Shown: positions 1-11,935, counted from the stretch's first letter. The stretch is 64,000 bases of DNA from Erinaceus europaeus (GCF_950295315.1 NW_026647571.1:1-64000); one strand, 5' to 3'. The notes: generated by a model not told the origin, from the sequence alone. Numbers and translations are program-made.

Positions 1-1358
1 TTTTCATGGTATTATATCATGTGGTGTTAAGCAATGCCAGAAAAGAAAGTAAAAATTAAGAGGAAGGGAAAGAATTGAATAGGATGTATGCATTCAAAAT
101 CAATGAAAGCCATATATGCTAATTTCAGATCAGATTTTTAAAAACCTTTTCAGCTGAGTATGAAATTAGGTAATGGATTGAACGCTCTGTCTACAAATTC
201 AAGATTTTTTTTTTAAATTGAAGTTTCAGAAAACATAAAGTCAATAATAACCTGTCGCTGTGGTAGAATAGTGATAAACGGTTAAAGCATTTCATAATTA
301 AGCTTTTTTTTTAAGAAATCAATTTTCACATAGACTTGCAGCTGATTATTAGCAAACATTATTTGAAGCAAGTATTCTGATTTCCACTGTAGCTTCTTTG
401 AGGCTTATTTTCCCTCAGTCTGCAGAATAAAAGCAAATTAATAAGATCTATTCTGTCCAAAAAATGCAAAAGTATATTGCTCACCCAGTAAGCCAACAGA
501 AGGATGCATGTGTTCATTAAAAGAGGAAAAAGTTTAATTGACTTGTACTTATTTTCATGAAAGGCCAAAATGTTATTTCTGAGTGAATCCATGAATATGG
601 GGAGTCACGTTAAATATGTTGATTATAGTAAAGTGTTCTGGAGAGTTATAAATGAACTGTTTTGCCTCAAAAGCTTTAAACCATTTAATAAATTTAAAAT
701 AAAACACATCAGTTAAGTTTTAATTGCACTCAATTACCTACCCTCAATCTCAATTTCCAGGGCTAAATTATTAGTTTTCACAGCAGGATTTTTGAAATAT
801 ATAGAACATCCAGGAAATTATTTTAAAGAAATAACATTGAGACTACTAGTGGAAGGTGGCAGCTTGAGGAAAGGTATTTACCTCCTTCCTTTTCAATATC
901 CTGTGGAAATGAAGAAAAATTCCTTTAAAATGTGTAAATCCAAATCAGGGTTTAGGAGCCTAGGCAAGTGTGCTATTAGTGCAAATCATGACCACACTGG
1001 GGCTTCTGAAAGGTCCTTATTGGTGTAATATTGGAGAAGCATCTGAGCAGAAAAAATTTAATCTAAAACAGAAAGAAGAAAAGTATATAATAGGAGATAG
1101 TCATCCTTCCTAAATCTAAGACTCTTAAGTTTCTGAGGGAACCTGCAGCAGGGCAGGAATGGTCCTCCAGAAACTTTGGTTATAAGAGCAAAGCTTGTTT
1201 TCTTTCTCCTGATCACTAAATTATATAGAAGATCATACTGATTTTTTTTCTAGTCTATTTTATTTGTTTCTTACTAGAGTACCTTTGGGGTAGATGGCAT
1301 TTTTAAATACCTGGGATATATATTTTTTTGATATAGAAAGATACAAAAAGGAAAGAGA
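1..1358. other. AT-rich single-copy-like DNA, nothing recognised
   Basis: No repeat head, LTR signal or exon-like reading frame stands out on either strand. Short open frames are scattered and have no recognisable protein features. Confidence 0.6.
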
Positions 1359-1575
1359 GGGGGCCAGGCGGCGGCATACCTGGTTAAGTGCACGCAGTAC
1401 AGTGTGCAAAGACCCGGCTTCAAGCCCCTGGTCCCCACCTGCAGGGGAAAAGATTCATAAGTGGTGGGCAGGGCTGCAGGTGTCTCTCTGTCTCTCTTCA
1501 TTTCTATCTCCCCTTCTCCTCAATTTATTTCTGTCTCTATCCAATAATAAATAAATAAATAAAGTTTAAAAGAAA
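1359..1575 (+). repeat. SINE-I (hedgehog tRNA-derived SINE)
   Basis: The tRNA-like head begins GGGGCCAGGCGG and carries a B-box-like segment (GGCTTCAAGCCCC). A CT-rich body and the tail CCAATAATAAATAAATAAAG follow. The flanks are both purine-rich and vaguely similar, so a TSD is possible but not resolved. Confidence 0.9.
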
Positions 1576-1770
1576 AGAGAGTGAGGAAGGAGAGAGGGGA
1601 GAGAGTGAATGGGAAATGAAGGAGAAGGAGGAGAGGAAAAGAAGGAGAAGAGAAGGGAGGAGAAGGAAGTAGAGGAAAGGAAGGGAAGGGAGGGGAGGGG
1701 AGAGAAGGCAACACTTAAGCTTCCTTCAATGTTATGTGGCCAGGTTCAAACCTGGGTGTTACAAATGAGC
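1576..1770 (-). repeat. SINE-III, purine-expanded
   Basis: On the minus strand the head begins near 1770 (ATAGCTCATTTGTAACACCC) with the B-box-like GGTTTGAACCTGG. The internal pyrimidine tract reads on the plus strand as about 135 bases of GGA/GAAA-type purine repeats. The same arrangement occurs at 13455-13642. Confidence 0.65.
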
Positions 1771-2001
1771 TATTTTATTGGTGTTATTGATGATGTCATT
1801 GTTGGATAGGACAGAGAGAAATGGAGAGATGAGGGGGAGACAGAGAAGGGGAGAGAAAGATAGACACCTGCAGACCTGCTTCACTGCCTGTGAAAAGGCT
1901 CCCTGCAAGTGGGGAGCCAGGGGATCGAACCCGGATCCTTACACTGGTTCTTGCGCTTTGTGCCACGTGTGCTTAACCCATTGTGCTACCGCCTGACCCC
2001 C
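1771..2001 (-). repeat. SINE-II, minus strand
   Basis: The head complement ends at 2001 (GGGGGTCAGGCGGTAGCACA on the minus strand). The CAACAA-type tail is much diverged (TGATGATGTCATTGTTGG on plus) and abuts the preceding SINE-III head, so one may have inserted next to the other. Confidence 0.85.
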
Positions 2002-2307
2002 ACAAGTTGACTTTTAAAAACTCTATTCTTTCTTTTATTTGACTTAAACCTTGCACAGTTCTTTAATGTCATCTACCTGTTAATGTCTGCTGCTTAAAAA
2101 ACAGATGTGAAGCCCAGCTCATAACAGACACTAGAACATAGATTGCCTGACATGTCCACCCTCATATCTCAAGACATTAATTAATAATGACTCACTGGTC
2201 ACTTATTTTTTAATGACAAAGCCTCAATTATATTTTAGAGAACTGCTTTCTCCTTGTCATCCTAAGTGATTCACATTACATTTATTCCTTTGCACCAAGC
2301 ATTGGTC

Positions 2308-2310
<3 letters not shown>

Positions 2311-2344
<34 letters not shown>
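2311..2344. repeat. (CA)n microsatellite
   Basis: Seventeen uninterrupted AC/CA units. A shorter CA tract lies at 2508-2522. Confidence 0.97.
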
Positions 2345-2347
<3 letters not shown>

Positions 2348-2854
2348 AAATCATGTTCATCAGTTCTGATCAATAAGAAATAGGCTATTGCTTTTACTAA
2401 AGCTATTAGTAACTTTTGAGTGAAGATGTATTAGCATGAAACTTTACAGGATTACCATGAATAAATTCAATATATGTGTTAAATATATTCAGAACACGTG
2501 CTTATAAACACACACACACACAAATACATGTACACTTACAAACACAGACGTGAGGCTTGGAGGAGAGGCACAAGGAAAAAAGTGAGTAATGTGTTTAGAA
2601 GCTCACTCTTCTGTTCTCTTCTTCATAGTATCATGTTTTTACCCCTTTGGTAAGCTGGTATATAGTTTTAGCATTCTTTCCAAAGAATACTCAATAATAT
2701 CAGTCTTTAACTCCATTTGAATCTTAAGCTGTTAGTTTACATATAGCCTCTTAAGAAAGCCAAGTTGAAATATTTACTCAGAATGAGGCCATAAATATAC
2801 TCTCTTTACTTACTTACTATTATTATTAGTAGTGCTATTAGTAGTAGTAGTGAT
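2345..2854. other. No recognised feature
   Basis: AT-rich DNA apart from the short CA tract near 2510. A TTA/TAG trinucleotide-rich patch lies at 2818-2852, just before an HR1 fragment. Confidence 0.55.
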
Positions 2855-3025
2855 TTAATATTGATTTACTAAGTTACATGTTAACTATGGTATAATCCCA
2901 TATTGTTCCCACCAGCAGAGTTCTGAATCCCCTACCCCTCCATTGCAAACCATCATGGTTATCCCAAGGTTGCAGACATGGGTTAACTATCATCTCTACA
3001 ACTATCTGTTACTCCCTCTCTCTCT
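2855..3025 (-). repeat. HR1 fragment (variant with the 35126/39957 type 3' end)
   Basis: The block from TATAATCCCATATTGTTCCC through GGTTGCAGACATGGGTTAAC aligns by eye with 35190-35330 and, reversed, with 39957-40060. This places it in the same repeat family, minus strand. Confidence 0.6.
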
Positions 3026-3029
3026 TTTA

Positions 3030-3265
3030 TTAGTTATTTAATATTGATTTACAGGATTGTAAAATAATATAGTTATAATTCCATATAGTTCCCACTACCA
3101 GAGTTCTGTGTCCCATTCCCTCCACCGACAATTTCCCTATTGTTTACACCTCTAGGAATATGGACAAAAGTCTTTTTTGGGGGTTGTAGAAGATGGGAGG
3201 TCTGACTTCTGTAATTGCTTCCCCACTGGACATGGACATTGGCAAGTAAATATATAACCCCAGCC
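3030..3265 (-). repeat. HR1 fragment
   Basis: Minus strand, tail side at the left (TTAATATTGATTTACAGG). It contains the HR1 landmarks CACTACCAGAGTTCTGTGTC and CTTCTGTAATTGCTTCCCC. The upstream part is missing beyond about 3265. It lies in tandem with the previous fragment in the same orientation. Confidence 0.7.
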
Positions 3266-5830
3266 CAGGTGAATATAACTGTAAGCATACTAAATTCTTC
3301 ATTTCATAGCTGGAATTAATAGACAAATGATGAGTATAAGTGATTTTCTGAAAGAGGCAAACACATTAATGACACAATAATTAATAGCATAATTCATGCA
3401 GAAAATGTTAATAACATTCCTTATAAATGTAAAACTTGATTAATCGTAGGCTGTAAAGGGTTATTAGTGATATGCACCACTCAGGGTTAATGTAAAGGAA
3501 AGAAGTCCTACAGTGTACTTATATATGCCTTTGCCTTATTTACTTTATTCATGTGTTATTTTTCATAACTGACTACTTTTTTACAATTGTCTCAAATCTA
3601 AAGGACAGTGATCATGTAAATGAAGTTTAGCATTTGGGACTAATAGATCCTTAATATAGAAATATTAAATAGTCTTTAAATTATGAAGCGGTGAGTTAGT
3701 TTTGTTCTTTAATATAAATGCAAATGTTTAAATATCTAATTAAAATTCTACAAAACTTGACTAATAAGATGACGTAAGTTTAAAAGAGTTTGTCATTTAT
3801 CTACCATTCTCAAGAAATAGAGCATGTATTAATGATTAATACGACTTTGATCCTACTCCAAGACAGGGGAAAAAAAAGTCACCTTCATTTGCATTTACCT
3901 AACACCTGTATCCTTCACAAACTGTCAAAACAAGCCCGAGAAATGATAGAGCAATTTTATATTGAGGGAACATCCAAATACTTGAGAATTTCCTCAATTC
4001 TTTTCTTTTAAAGATAGAATGAAAGCAAGATTAAGAATCTGGTGTTTTTCACTTTTGCACCATATTATTTCTCAAAATAAAATATATATGGACCTTGTGG
4101 AAATAGAAAACATTGTTGTAACTCACCTGTAGATTCATTTTTTTACATGTTGTTTTTGATATTTAGAGATCTCATACATAACTGTGAAATTCAGATGATG
4201 CAATGAATATAGAGACAGCTAAGTATTTACTGAATTGTTTGCAGTGGAGTTTTACTTCTATAGTATGGAACAACTAAAACATGAAACTTGTTTTCATAGG
4301 TAAATGAAGAACTCTTCTTGAAATATAATGTTTTTAGAAATAATGAAAAATACAGTGACAACAAGTGTTATTGATTTTGAGATATAGTTATGTATGTAAA
4401 GATGGTTTTAGTTATGTATTTCCACCAAAATGTGAGAATATAGACTTTCATATAAATTTGGGCAGTAAGTACAATAAAGAGAAGATCATTTCTCATCAAC
4501 CCAACATACAGTTGTGGGAGCAGTAAAGATAATTTACTTGAGTATACACAATCATTCCAATAGATCTTTCCATTTCTTTATTTATTCAAACAGATTATCT
4601 CTGTTTAACTATTCTTACTACATGCAAATAGGAATAATTACATTATCATGTGACACATTATAACATGTAATTTTAAATAGATTGTGATTGTAGATTAAAA
4701 GCACATAATCTTAATAAAGTCAATAAGATCTTGTTTCAAAGTAAAGGAGCAAAAAATTAATTGTAATTTCTAGAAAACAAGGATATGAAACGCACAAGCT
4801 AATAGCTAAACATTTAGAGACACTGCCAGTAGATGCAATAATATTAAAATAGATGTGGGGATCGTGGAACTTGCTGAAGCATGCACTGTATCCTCTAGAC
4901 AATTAAAACAGCAATGACTAATTGATACTGAGTATTGAGAACGAGAGGTGCTAGTGGATTTACAAGAAATATGGAAAAAATAAAACTACAAAACTGAATT
5001 CCAAACCTCATAAAATTGATATTAAATGAATCTTGTGTTAAAAATGTAATTATCAAAAGGTATTCCAAACAAAAATACCAAGTAATGATGAGAGGAGAAA
5101 GAGATTTGTATATACCATGACACAAAGACTTTATTAGGGAATTCTAAAGTCTGGAAACTAATAACACTGTAAGACAAACTATCACAGCTTTAACAGGAAA
5201 TCAAAAATATATATTCTTCTTTCCCTTAGTTCCAAACATTAGAATGGAAAGAAATGATGTGATGATACAGAAAAGTTAGCTCTTTTTCCCTAATTAAATT
5301 AAACAAATACTTAAAATATGCATGGAATAAATACATGATAATATTCTAAACCCTTTAGCCTTTTGACAATGTCTGTTTTTGTCTTTGGAAGTAGATGTCT
5401 GAATGAAAGTTGATTCCAAATTTGATGTTCAGTAAGCCAAGAAATTTTAATTCTGAAATTGAATCTTCTCTGTCTAGATGAGAAACCATGTGACAATGCT
5501 ATGACTATAGTCTCTGATCCATTTCCAGAATTTATTACTCTAATACTTGGCTTGCAGTGTCTCTTTGAGATTTGAATATAATAATCTGTCTTAACCTGAC
5601 ATTTATTCACTAAACTACTTCTCCTGTTCCCATGCTGATTTTAGTAAAGAGTCTCCAAGAAGTGGATACGGATTTTGGGGAAAAGGTTGACTAGAGGTTT
5701 CTTCCTGGTATTCTCTGGGCAAAAGTCAGTTTAAGGGAGTTTCCTGACAACATTATAGAAATTCCCACTATTCACCTTAAATGTTAAAAAAATATAGGAT
5801 ACAGTAACTCCTAGATTTAAAAACTACATA
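3266..5830. other. AT-rich single-copy-like DNA
   Basis: About 2.5 kb with no recognised mobile-element signature. Short frames, such as 5311-5610 on the minus strand, have no recognisable domain and no splice or start context that I trust. Confidence 0.55.
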
Positions 5831-6052
5831 CTAAGGGGGCACAGTGGTGGTAATGTTCCTGATTTAGTGAACATATCACCGTGCATAAGGATCCAGGTTC
5901 AAGCCCCTTGTCCCCACCTACAGGGGGGAAGCTTCACAAGTGGTGAAACAGTGTTGCAGGTGTCTCTCTGTCTCCCTTTTCCTCTCTACATCCCCTCCCT
6001 ATTTCCCTCTGTCTTATCAAATAAAATAATTAAAATTTAAAAAGCTTTAAAA
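5831..6052 (+). repeat. SINE-I
   Basis: Head GGGGGCACAGTGGTGG, B-box-like GGTTCAAGCCCC, CT body, then an AATAAAATAATTAAAA tail. The A-rich tail served as the target for the L1 insertion immediately to the right. Confidence 0.9.
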
Positions 6053-6064
6053 ATGCCTATTATG

Positions 6065-6486
6065 TCAAATTCAGTCAAATCCTGCTTAGAGTTTCCATTT
6101 CGTTCTTCTTTCTCAACTTCTGTTCATGAGTGAGATCATCCCATACTTGTCTTTATCTTTCTGATTTAGCTCACTTAGCATAATTCCTTCTAGCTTCATC
6201 TAAGATGGGTCAGAGAAGGTGGGTTCATTGTTCTTAAAAGCTGCATAGTATTCCATTGTGTATATACACCACAGCTTTCTCAGCCCTACTTTTTTGGAGT
6301 AGGGCACCAAAGTAAAAACCCTGGGTTGAGGGTGAGGGTGGATGTTCAACTTCATGGGGAGGTGGGGGGGTGGGACACAGTCTTTTGGTGGGGGTAATGG
6401 TGCTTATGTACACTTCTATTAATTTATAGTCATATAAATTATTATGTAATTAATATGAGAGGTGAAAATTGATTTTTAAATAAAAA
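6065..6486 (+). mobile_element. L1 insertion with 5' inversion (twin priming)
   Basis: The left part (about 6065-6290) is L1 3'-region sequence in antisense, including the landmark TAGTATTCCATTGTGTATAT. The right part (about 6291-6486) is sense L1 3' UTR ending in TTTTTAAATAAAAAA. The whole insertion is flanked by a perfect 12-bp TSD, ATGCCTATTATG, at 6053-6064 and 6487-6498. Inverted 5' end plus sense A-tailed 3' end between TSDs is the known product of L1 twin priming. No coding capacity remains. Confidence 0.85.
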
Positions 6487-6604
6487 ATGCCTATTATGCC
6501 ATCATAAGACCTAGTAGCAATCCAGACAAATGCAAAAATACTAAAAATGACTTGAAATATATACTTGGATATACTCTATAATTATCTTCTGTATATAGTT
6601 ATCT

Positions 6605-6820
6605 TGTTTTTTAACTGTTTTAATTATTTTTATTTATTTGTTGGATAGAGACAGGAAGAAATCAAAGGAGGAAGGGGAAGACAGAGAGATAGAAAGACAG
6701 ACACCTGTAGCTCTGCTTCACCACTCATAAAGCTTCCCCCTGCAGGTAGGGGCCAGGGACTTGAACCCTTATGCATTATAACGTGTGGGTGCTCAAACAG
6801 GTGCACCAATACCCAGCCCC
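6605..6820 (-). repeat. SINE-I, minus strand
   Basis: T-rich tail complement and TTGGATAGAGACAGGAAGAA at left, the CACCTGTAGCTCTGCTTCACC body, and a head complement ending in CAATACCCAGCCCC. Confidence 0.9.
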
Positions 6821-6895
6821 TCTATCATCTATCTATCTATCTATCTATCATCTATCTATCTATCTATCTATCATCATCATCTATCTATCATATAT
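6821..6895. repeat. (ATCT)n microsatellite
   Basis: Interrupted TCTA/ATCT tetranucleotide array with ATCATC breaks. It directly abuts the head of the preceding SINE. Confidence 0.95.
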
Positions 6896-7954
6896 CATAG
6901 ACAGCTATCTAAATATATACTTCCAGAGTATAGTAATAAATTTGTTTTACTTAGTGCTTAGAAGTATTAATGGGCATCTCAGTTGTTTTATTAGTTAAGT
7001 AAAAATGTTGGTCCTAAAAAGTCATTTGTTACAGGGTTTGAGTCCAGACTCTGTGTATGGCAATAACAAGATGCCTGACCCAATGTTATATATCTCAGTC
7101 CCTCCTGAACATTGTTATTGAGTACCATTGTTCCCCAGTTTTAGTACATACTTGAAAGGCCAATTAACAAAAATTAATGTAACTGAAACACATTTAATGA
7201 AGTGCTAAAAAAAAATAAGACCTAAGAAATAATACTTCCTTCAAATGGGTGTCCAGAGTTTACCAAGGGTAATGGGTGAGTTGAAAAAAATCTAACCACA
7301 TGGTCGTCAGGTTGAGTGAGGGATCCTTTTATTTGATTTTCCAACTGAAAGTGGTTCAGTCTTGTAGAATAAGACATCACAGTTTCAAGTTCTTATCCTT
7401 TGTAAGAGTTTAAGATAACACAGTTAAGCAACACCTCTCTACGTGACAGGTCCCAAGTTTTTCATTCCCTTGGCTCAAGGAACAGGGCAAAAGGGCAGGT
7501 ATACAATGTTGATATCTGTGTCTATGAGAAAGGCTGGTACAGAAGAGAGTGAGAGGATTTGAGAAATGTAAATATGTCAGTAATGTTTTCTCACTAGCAA
7601 CATTGTCTGGTCCTTGAAAAATTCTATCTAGAGAGATAGCTACAGAGAGAGAGGGAGGGAGATACTACTAAAGTAAGATAATTTTTTACCTTCTCCTGTC
7701 GATTTATTAGTTCTCCTTATACAGAGATATATGAAGGTGGAAACAGAATGAAAAACCACATAAAACATCTTGGAGGAGTTTCTGTGGACTAAGTATGACA
7801 CCTTGAGGGTTGAAAGTAAATGAATGAAACTGTTTAGTTGTTCTTCTTGTAACCATGGTTACAGGCAGAGGTATTTCAATGTGATACTGAATTTCTGTTA
7901 ACACTACCATCACCACCAACAGTTGAACATAATTGCAAATACCTTGTCCCTTCT
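6896..7954. other. No firmly recognised feature
   Basis: Around 7330-7336 there is a minus-strand AATAAA next to more GC-rich sequence (7300-7560). I could not find TG...CA ends or a TSD, so no LTR is called. Confidence 0.5.
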
Positions 7955-8105
7955 TTTTTGAAAAAAAAACTTTATTGACTTATTAATGAGAAAGAAAGGA
8001 GAGAGAGAAAGAACCAGATATCACTCTGATACTTCTGCTGCAGGGGACTAAATTCAGGACCTCATGTTAGTCCAATGCTCTACCCACTGCACCACATCCT
8101 GGATC
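7955..8105 (-). repeat. SINE-IV, minus strand
   Basis: Left T-rich/GAGAGAGA part, then the complement of the tRNA-like head (GACCTCATGTTAGTCCAATG, CTACCCACTGCACCACATCC). It matches in reverse the plus-strand copy at 59105-59275. Confidence 0.75.
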
Positions 8106-9033
8106 ACTACTTTGTCTCTTTTTAAAGAATAGGAACCAGATGTATTAGGCTTGTATTTCAGAGAATAGTTTCTTTGTTTATTATTTATAGTTTGTTGGGA
8201 TAAAATAAAAATAAACCAAGGACCTGATTTCAGAGCAGGAATAAAAACTGGAACTGAGGGTTAGAACATAGAACATGAGAGAATAGAAGCAAAAGGCAAA
8301 TATGTACATACTTTGATCTCCAGAATAACGTTAAAGAAGGGAGAAACACAGATTAAGAAATCATTGGCAGTGTGAGATTGAATGGAAATAGGACAGATAG
8401 ATACTTCATCACTACTCAGATGTAAGTGGTAGCTTGTTTCCTTTTATTTTCATAGTTTTTCTTTTAGTAATCTCCATCCTTTGCTTAATTATTTTTGTAA
8501 AACTCTGCCTAACCTTCACTTATGCATTCAAATGACCTAGAGGCTAAAGCTTTTAAGGTTATTTCAGAAAGGGAAAAAATATGTGCAGACTCTAAAATGG
8601 TTACGAGTAAATAAACAAACCAGAAATGGAATAAAACAAGCAGGATGGATAAACATGGAAAGAATGAGAGACTTTCCAATGGTGGACTGGGAATGATTGT
8701 TTTGGTATTTGGATGTTAGTACAGAATAATCACAGAAGATCGGAGGGCCTGAAGACACACACTATGAATTATATACATATTGAGAAGGTGTCTATGTAGA
8801 GCACTCAGTAAGAACAATGCAATTTTAATGTAAATATTCTGAAGACACTTTATTCACCTAAGTCTTCATATTTTGATTACATGTTCTTGATGATAAGCCC
8901 ACATAGTTAATTTGTTAAATTCTGTATTTCTGTCAACATGCCTGTCTTTTTATATAGTTGGTATACATGGAGCTTAGACTGAAGTCAATGATAGTCACTC
9001 ATTGCACAATGGTGAAGAGAAGATTTAAAAAAA
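8106..9033. other. No recognised feature
   Basis: AT-rich DNA with no SINE, LTR or L1 landmarks. Confidence 0.5.
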
Positions 9034-9387
9034 AAAGAGGAGGGTAGTCGGGCAGTAGCACAGCGGGTTAAGAACACATAGCATGAAAAAGCGCAGGAAC
9101 TGGCAAAAGGATCCCAGTTCAAGCCTCCCCCACCTGCGGGGGGTGAGATCACTTCACAAGTGATGAAACAGGTCTGCAGGTGTCTATTTTTCTCTCCCCC
9201 TCTCTGTCTTCCCTTTCTATCTCAATTTCTCTTTGTCCTATCCAACAGTGCCAACAATAACAACAATAATAACAACAATAAACAACAAGGGCAACAAAAG
9301 GGAAAAAATAGCCTCCAGGAGCAGTGAATTCGTAGTGCAGGCACTGAGCCCCAACAATAACCCTGGAAGCAAAAAAAAAAAAAAAAT
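9034..9387 (+). repeat. SINE-II, long form
   Basis: Head GGGTAGTCGGGCAGTAGCAC, B-box-like GTTCAAGCCTCC, CT body and CAACAATAATAACAACAATA tail. The extra 3' extension (GCCTCCAGGAGCAGTGAATT through CCCTGGAAGC) precedes a pure A15-16 tail. It is among the most complete copies in the window. Confidence 0.9.
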
Positions 9388-9540
9388 ACCTGGGGCTTGA
9401 GAGAGTTCAGTCCACTAAGGTATCAACTTGAATGCCTGAGGGCCTAGAAGCTGCATCTTCCATTCCTGGTACCAAAATATAGTAGTTCTCTCTATTCCCC
9501 TCCTCTCATTTTCTTTCATACATAATAAAAAGATATAAAA
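9388..9540 (+). repeat. tRNA-like SINE of another subtype
   Basis: Reads GGGGCTTGAGAGAGTTCAGT, then CTTCCATTCCTGGTACC, a CT-rich part and an AATAAAAAGATATAAAA tail. The organisation is that of a SINE, but I do not match it to a specific subfamily. Confidence 0.45.
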
Positions 9541-9956
9541 TCTCTTCTATGATGAAACCAAATCTATACACCTAATATAAAAATATTACAGTGGCAATTT
9601 GAAGTATTGCTCCTATTACTACTCACCAGAGAGATAATGGGAAACAATCTAGTAGAACCAAAAGAAAAAACAATAGCCCATTATGTTGTCTTTTCTCTAG
9701 ACATTATCTCTCTGCTACTTTTTATTTTCCTCTAAAACATTAACACTCTATCATCTACTTAGTTTACTGTTTGCACGATAGCCATAGTTGATACATAGAA
9801 ATGTATTGATATGCCCAAATGCATAGAAACCATCGATTACTTACAAAGATATTATTTCCCTCTTATACAACCTGCAGAAGAACAGCATATTTTATCACTG
9901 AATCAGGAAGACTTTGTGACTTGGTAGGCCATTCAGTGAAACAAGTCTTCTGAGTA
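9541..9956. other. No recognised feature
   Basis: AT-rich DNA immediately left of a solo LTR. It supplies the LTR's left target-site copy. Confidence 0.5.
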
Positions 9957-9962
9957 GTAATC

Positions 9963-10346
9963 TGCCAGGCTGAGCTTTACTGATGGGAGACAGACAACCA
10001 TGGCTGAGTGGTACGCAGATCAGTCTTTATTCATGCAGAACACAGCGCAATCTAAACCAAGCTATTCACAAAGTCTGTCCTTATATACATACTGGCCAAG
10101 TAGGGTGGAAACAGGATGTGACGTGGAGAGCGTGGAGCGAAAAGTGACTGGTGCAAATCAGGGTGTACTACCAGAGGGGACAGAGCAAAAAGACATCATG
10201 AACCAGTGGGGATTAAACCAATACCCTGGAGAAAGGGTGGTGCTTAGTTAACAGTGGTTATGTAAATAGAATACAGTGTTAAGCAGGGGGGATTAAATCA
10301 ATGAAACAGAAGGGATTTTAGAAGCAGAATTAGAAGCATACCAACA
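9963..10346 (-). mobile_element. Solo LTR of an endogenous retrovirus (ERV2/ERVK-like)
   Basis: The 384-bp element starts TGCCAGGCTGAG and ends CATACCAACA, keeping the TG...CA ends. It is flanked by a perfect 6-bp TSD, GTAATC (9957-9962 and 10347-10352). On the minus strand there is a TATA box (TATATAAGG, complement at 10079-10087) and then AATAAA (complement 10026-10031) about 50 bp downstream. That order sets the transcriptional direction as minus. No internal viral sequence adjoins it, so it is a solo LTR left by LTR-LTR recombination. A 6-bp TSD is typical of betaretrovirus-like (ERV2) elements. Confidence 0.85.
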
Positions 10347-10352
10347 GTAATC

Positions 10353-11503
10353 TGTTAATAACATATTGACTCCTGGTACATGCCACTAAATTCTACTTTT
10401 ATGTTACCCATATTCTGTATGCATTTTTCCTTATTATCTTATTTCACCAATGACCAGCAATTAAACAAAATTAATTAGCTTTCCACTATTGCTATAATAT
10501 TGTTTTTGATTAAACTTTGTATGTCTAGTATCCTGTAGACTGAACAAATATAATATATAGATTTATATCTATTTTTCTCCTATATTAATGCAGACAAAAA
10601 TCAAAATGCTTGTTTTTAACAAAGTACTGTATTGGAAAAAAAATTAAATTTTTATCTCTAAACTTATATTCTATCTAGTTTAAAAGGAGATAGCATACTA
10701 ACATCAGATGACAACTGATAAATATTTTTGAAGCAAATGAAATATAATGTATATTAATACATTTTATAGGGGAATATTTAATGTTCCCACTACCATGACT
10801 AACTTTTAGCATGGTGATTTCCATTTTCATTAGTATGTTTCAATATAATTTGGATGTAAGTTATAAATATTGCTAAGCTGATTGTGATCATTGCTTTTCT
10901 TGAACAATAGTTAGCTTTAGCATTTCACAAAATGTGCATGTTAAAATATGTTTTGAAAGTTAAAATTTTGAAAATTTTATTGATAACTTCTTTTTGTTGA
11001 TGTTTGATAGAATGAGCAAGACATCGCATTTCAAAAATCTCTTAAAATGTCAGTAATCAGGACAAAAACTCTTCCATAAACAAAATTACTAAACAAATTG
11101 ACAGATTAATATGTTTACAGATTCCAGACTTAGTCTCTCAGTTTATTAAATTCAGATCCATTTTGAAGAACATTGAAAACACCTGTAAATATCTTAAATA
11201 GCAGTATCTCTTCATCGTGTAAGAAATAGCACAATTTACTTTTCATTTGCTTCCAATAATTTCTAGGAAATAGGAGGAAATGGAAACTAGCAAGAAAGTA
11301 TCCAGTCTAACTTGAAAGGGCCATCACCTACAAGTCCACACATAAAGCAAACAAACTTTCATAGGTCTTACCTGTGTAAAGAAGTAACACACTGAGGGAA
11401 TTTATAGGGCAAACACACTCAATATACTGGTGACTGATATCTGTCATGATAAAGGGCAAAAGTTATTTGATCTCGTAAGTGATAGACACCTTCTTCTGAC
11501 ATA
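10353..11503. other. AT-rich spacer between two solo LTRs
   Basis: No retroviral internal sequence is visible here, so the two LTRs are separate integrations and not the two ends of one provirus. No other repeat recognised. Confidence 0.6.
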
Positions 11504-11509
11504 GTAACT

Positions 11510-11935
11510 TGTTGTTAAAATTTCTCGGAAGGCTCTTGCTGGCCGGGCTAGCTTCACGGTGGTGAACAGAGACGCGGAGACAACGGCTGGGCAGGGAAGC
11601 TGTATTTCTTTATTCAGGAACAACGATTCATAAACTAAGACAAACTAATCACCAAACAGAACTCTGCTGTCTCTTTGCGGCGGCGCAAGCACTCTCTCGA
11701 ACTCTGGAATTCAGGAACCCTCTCTCCCTTACTCTCCAACTCTGCAACTCTTCAACTCTCTAACTCTGTAACTCTCCAACTCTCTCTCTGGAACTCAGGA
11801 ACCCCCTCTCACTCCGGAACTCTAGAACTCTGGCGGGGTTCCTTGGGGCGGGGCCAAGCGGGCCGGCGAAATTAGCAGGCCTGATCTAATTCTCTTGGCG
11901 GGGGAGAACTAGAACCCAATGTAAAGCATACAACA
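11510..11935 (-). mobile_element. Solo LTR, ERV2/ERVK-like, CpG-rich
   Basis: The 426-bp element starts TGTTGT and ends ACAACA, a perfect 6-bp terminal inverted repeat. A perfect 6-bp TSD, GTAACT, lies at 11504-11509 and 11936-11941. On the minus strand U3 contains a GC-box-like GGCCCCGCCCC and a tandem GAGTT-type array (complement 11690-11830). AATAAAG follows (complement of AATAAA at 11609-11614), then a GC-rich R/U5 segment. The overall plan resembles IAP/ERV2 LTRs. Retained CpGs and intact TSDs argue for a fairly recent insertion. No internal viral genes adjoin it. Confidence 0.88.

Noticed and set aside
6821..6895. CRISPR-like or functional tandem array
   Set aside because: Simple ATCT microsatellite without spacer structure. 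The context is a mammalian genome.
7250..7560. Possible minus-strand LTR
   Set aside because: An AATAAA and GC-richer sequence are present, but I found no matched TG...CA ends or target duplication.
9963..11935. One provirus bounded by the LTRs at 9963-10346 and 11510-11935
   Set aside because: The two LTRs differ in sequence and ends, each has its own TSD, and the DNA between them shows no retroviral genes.
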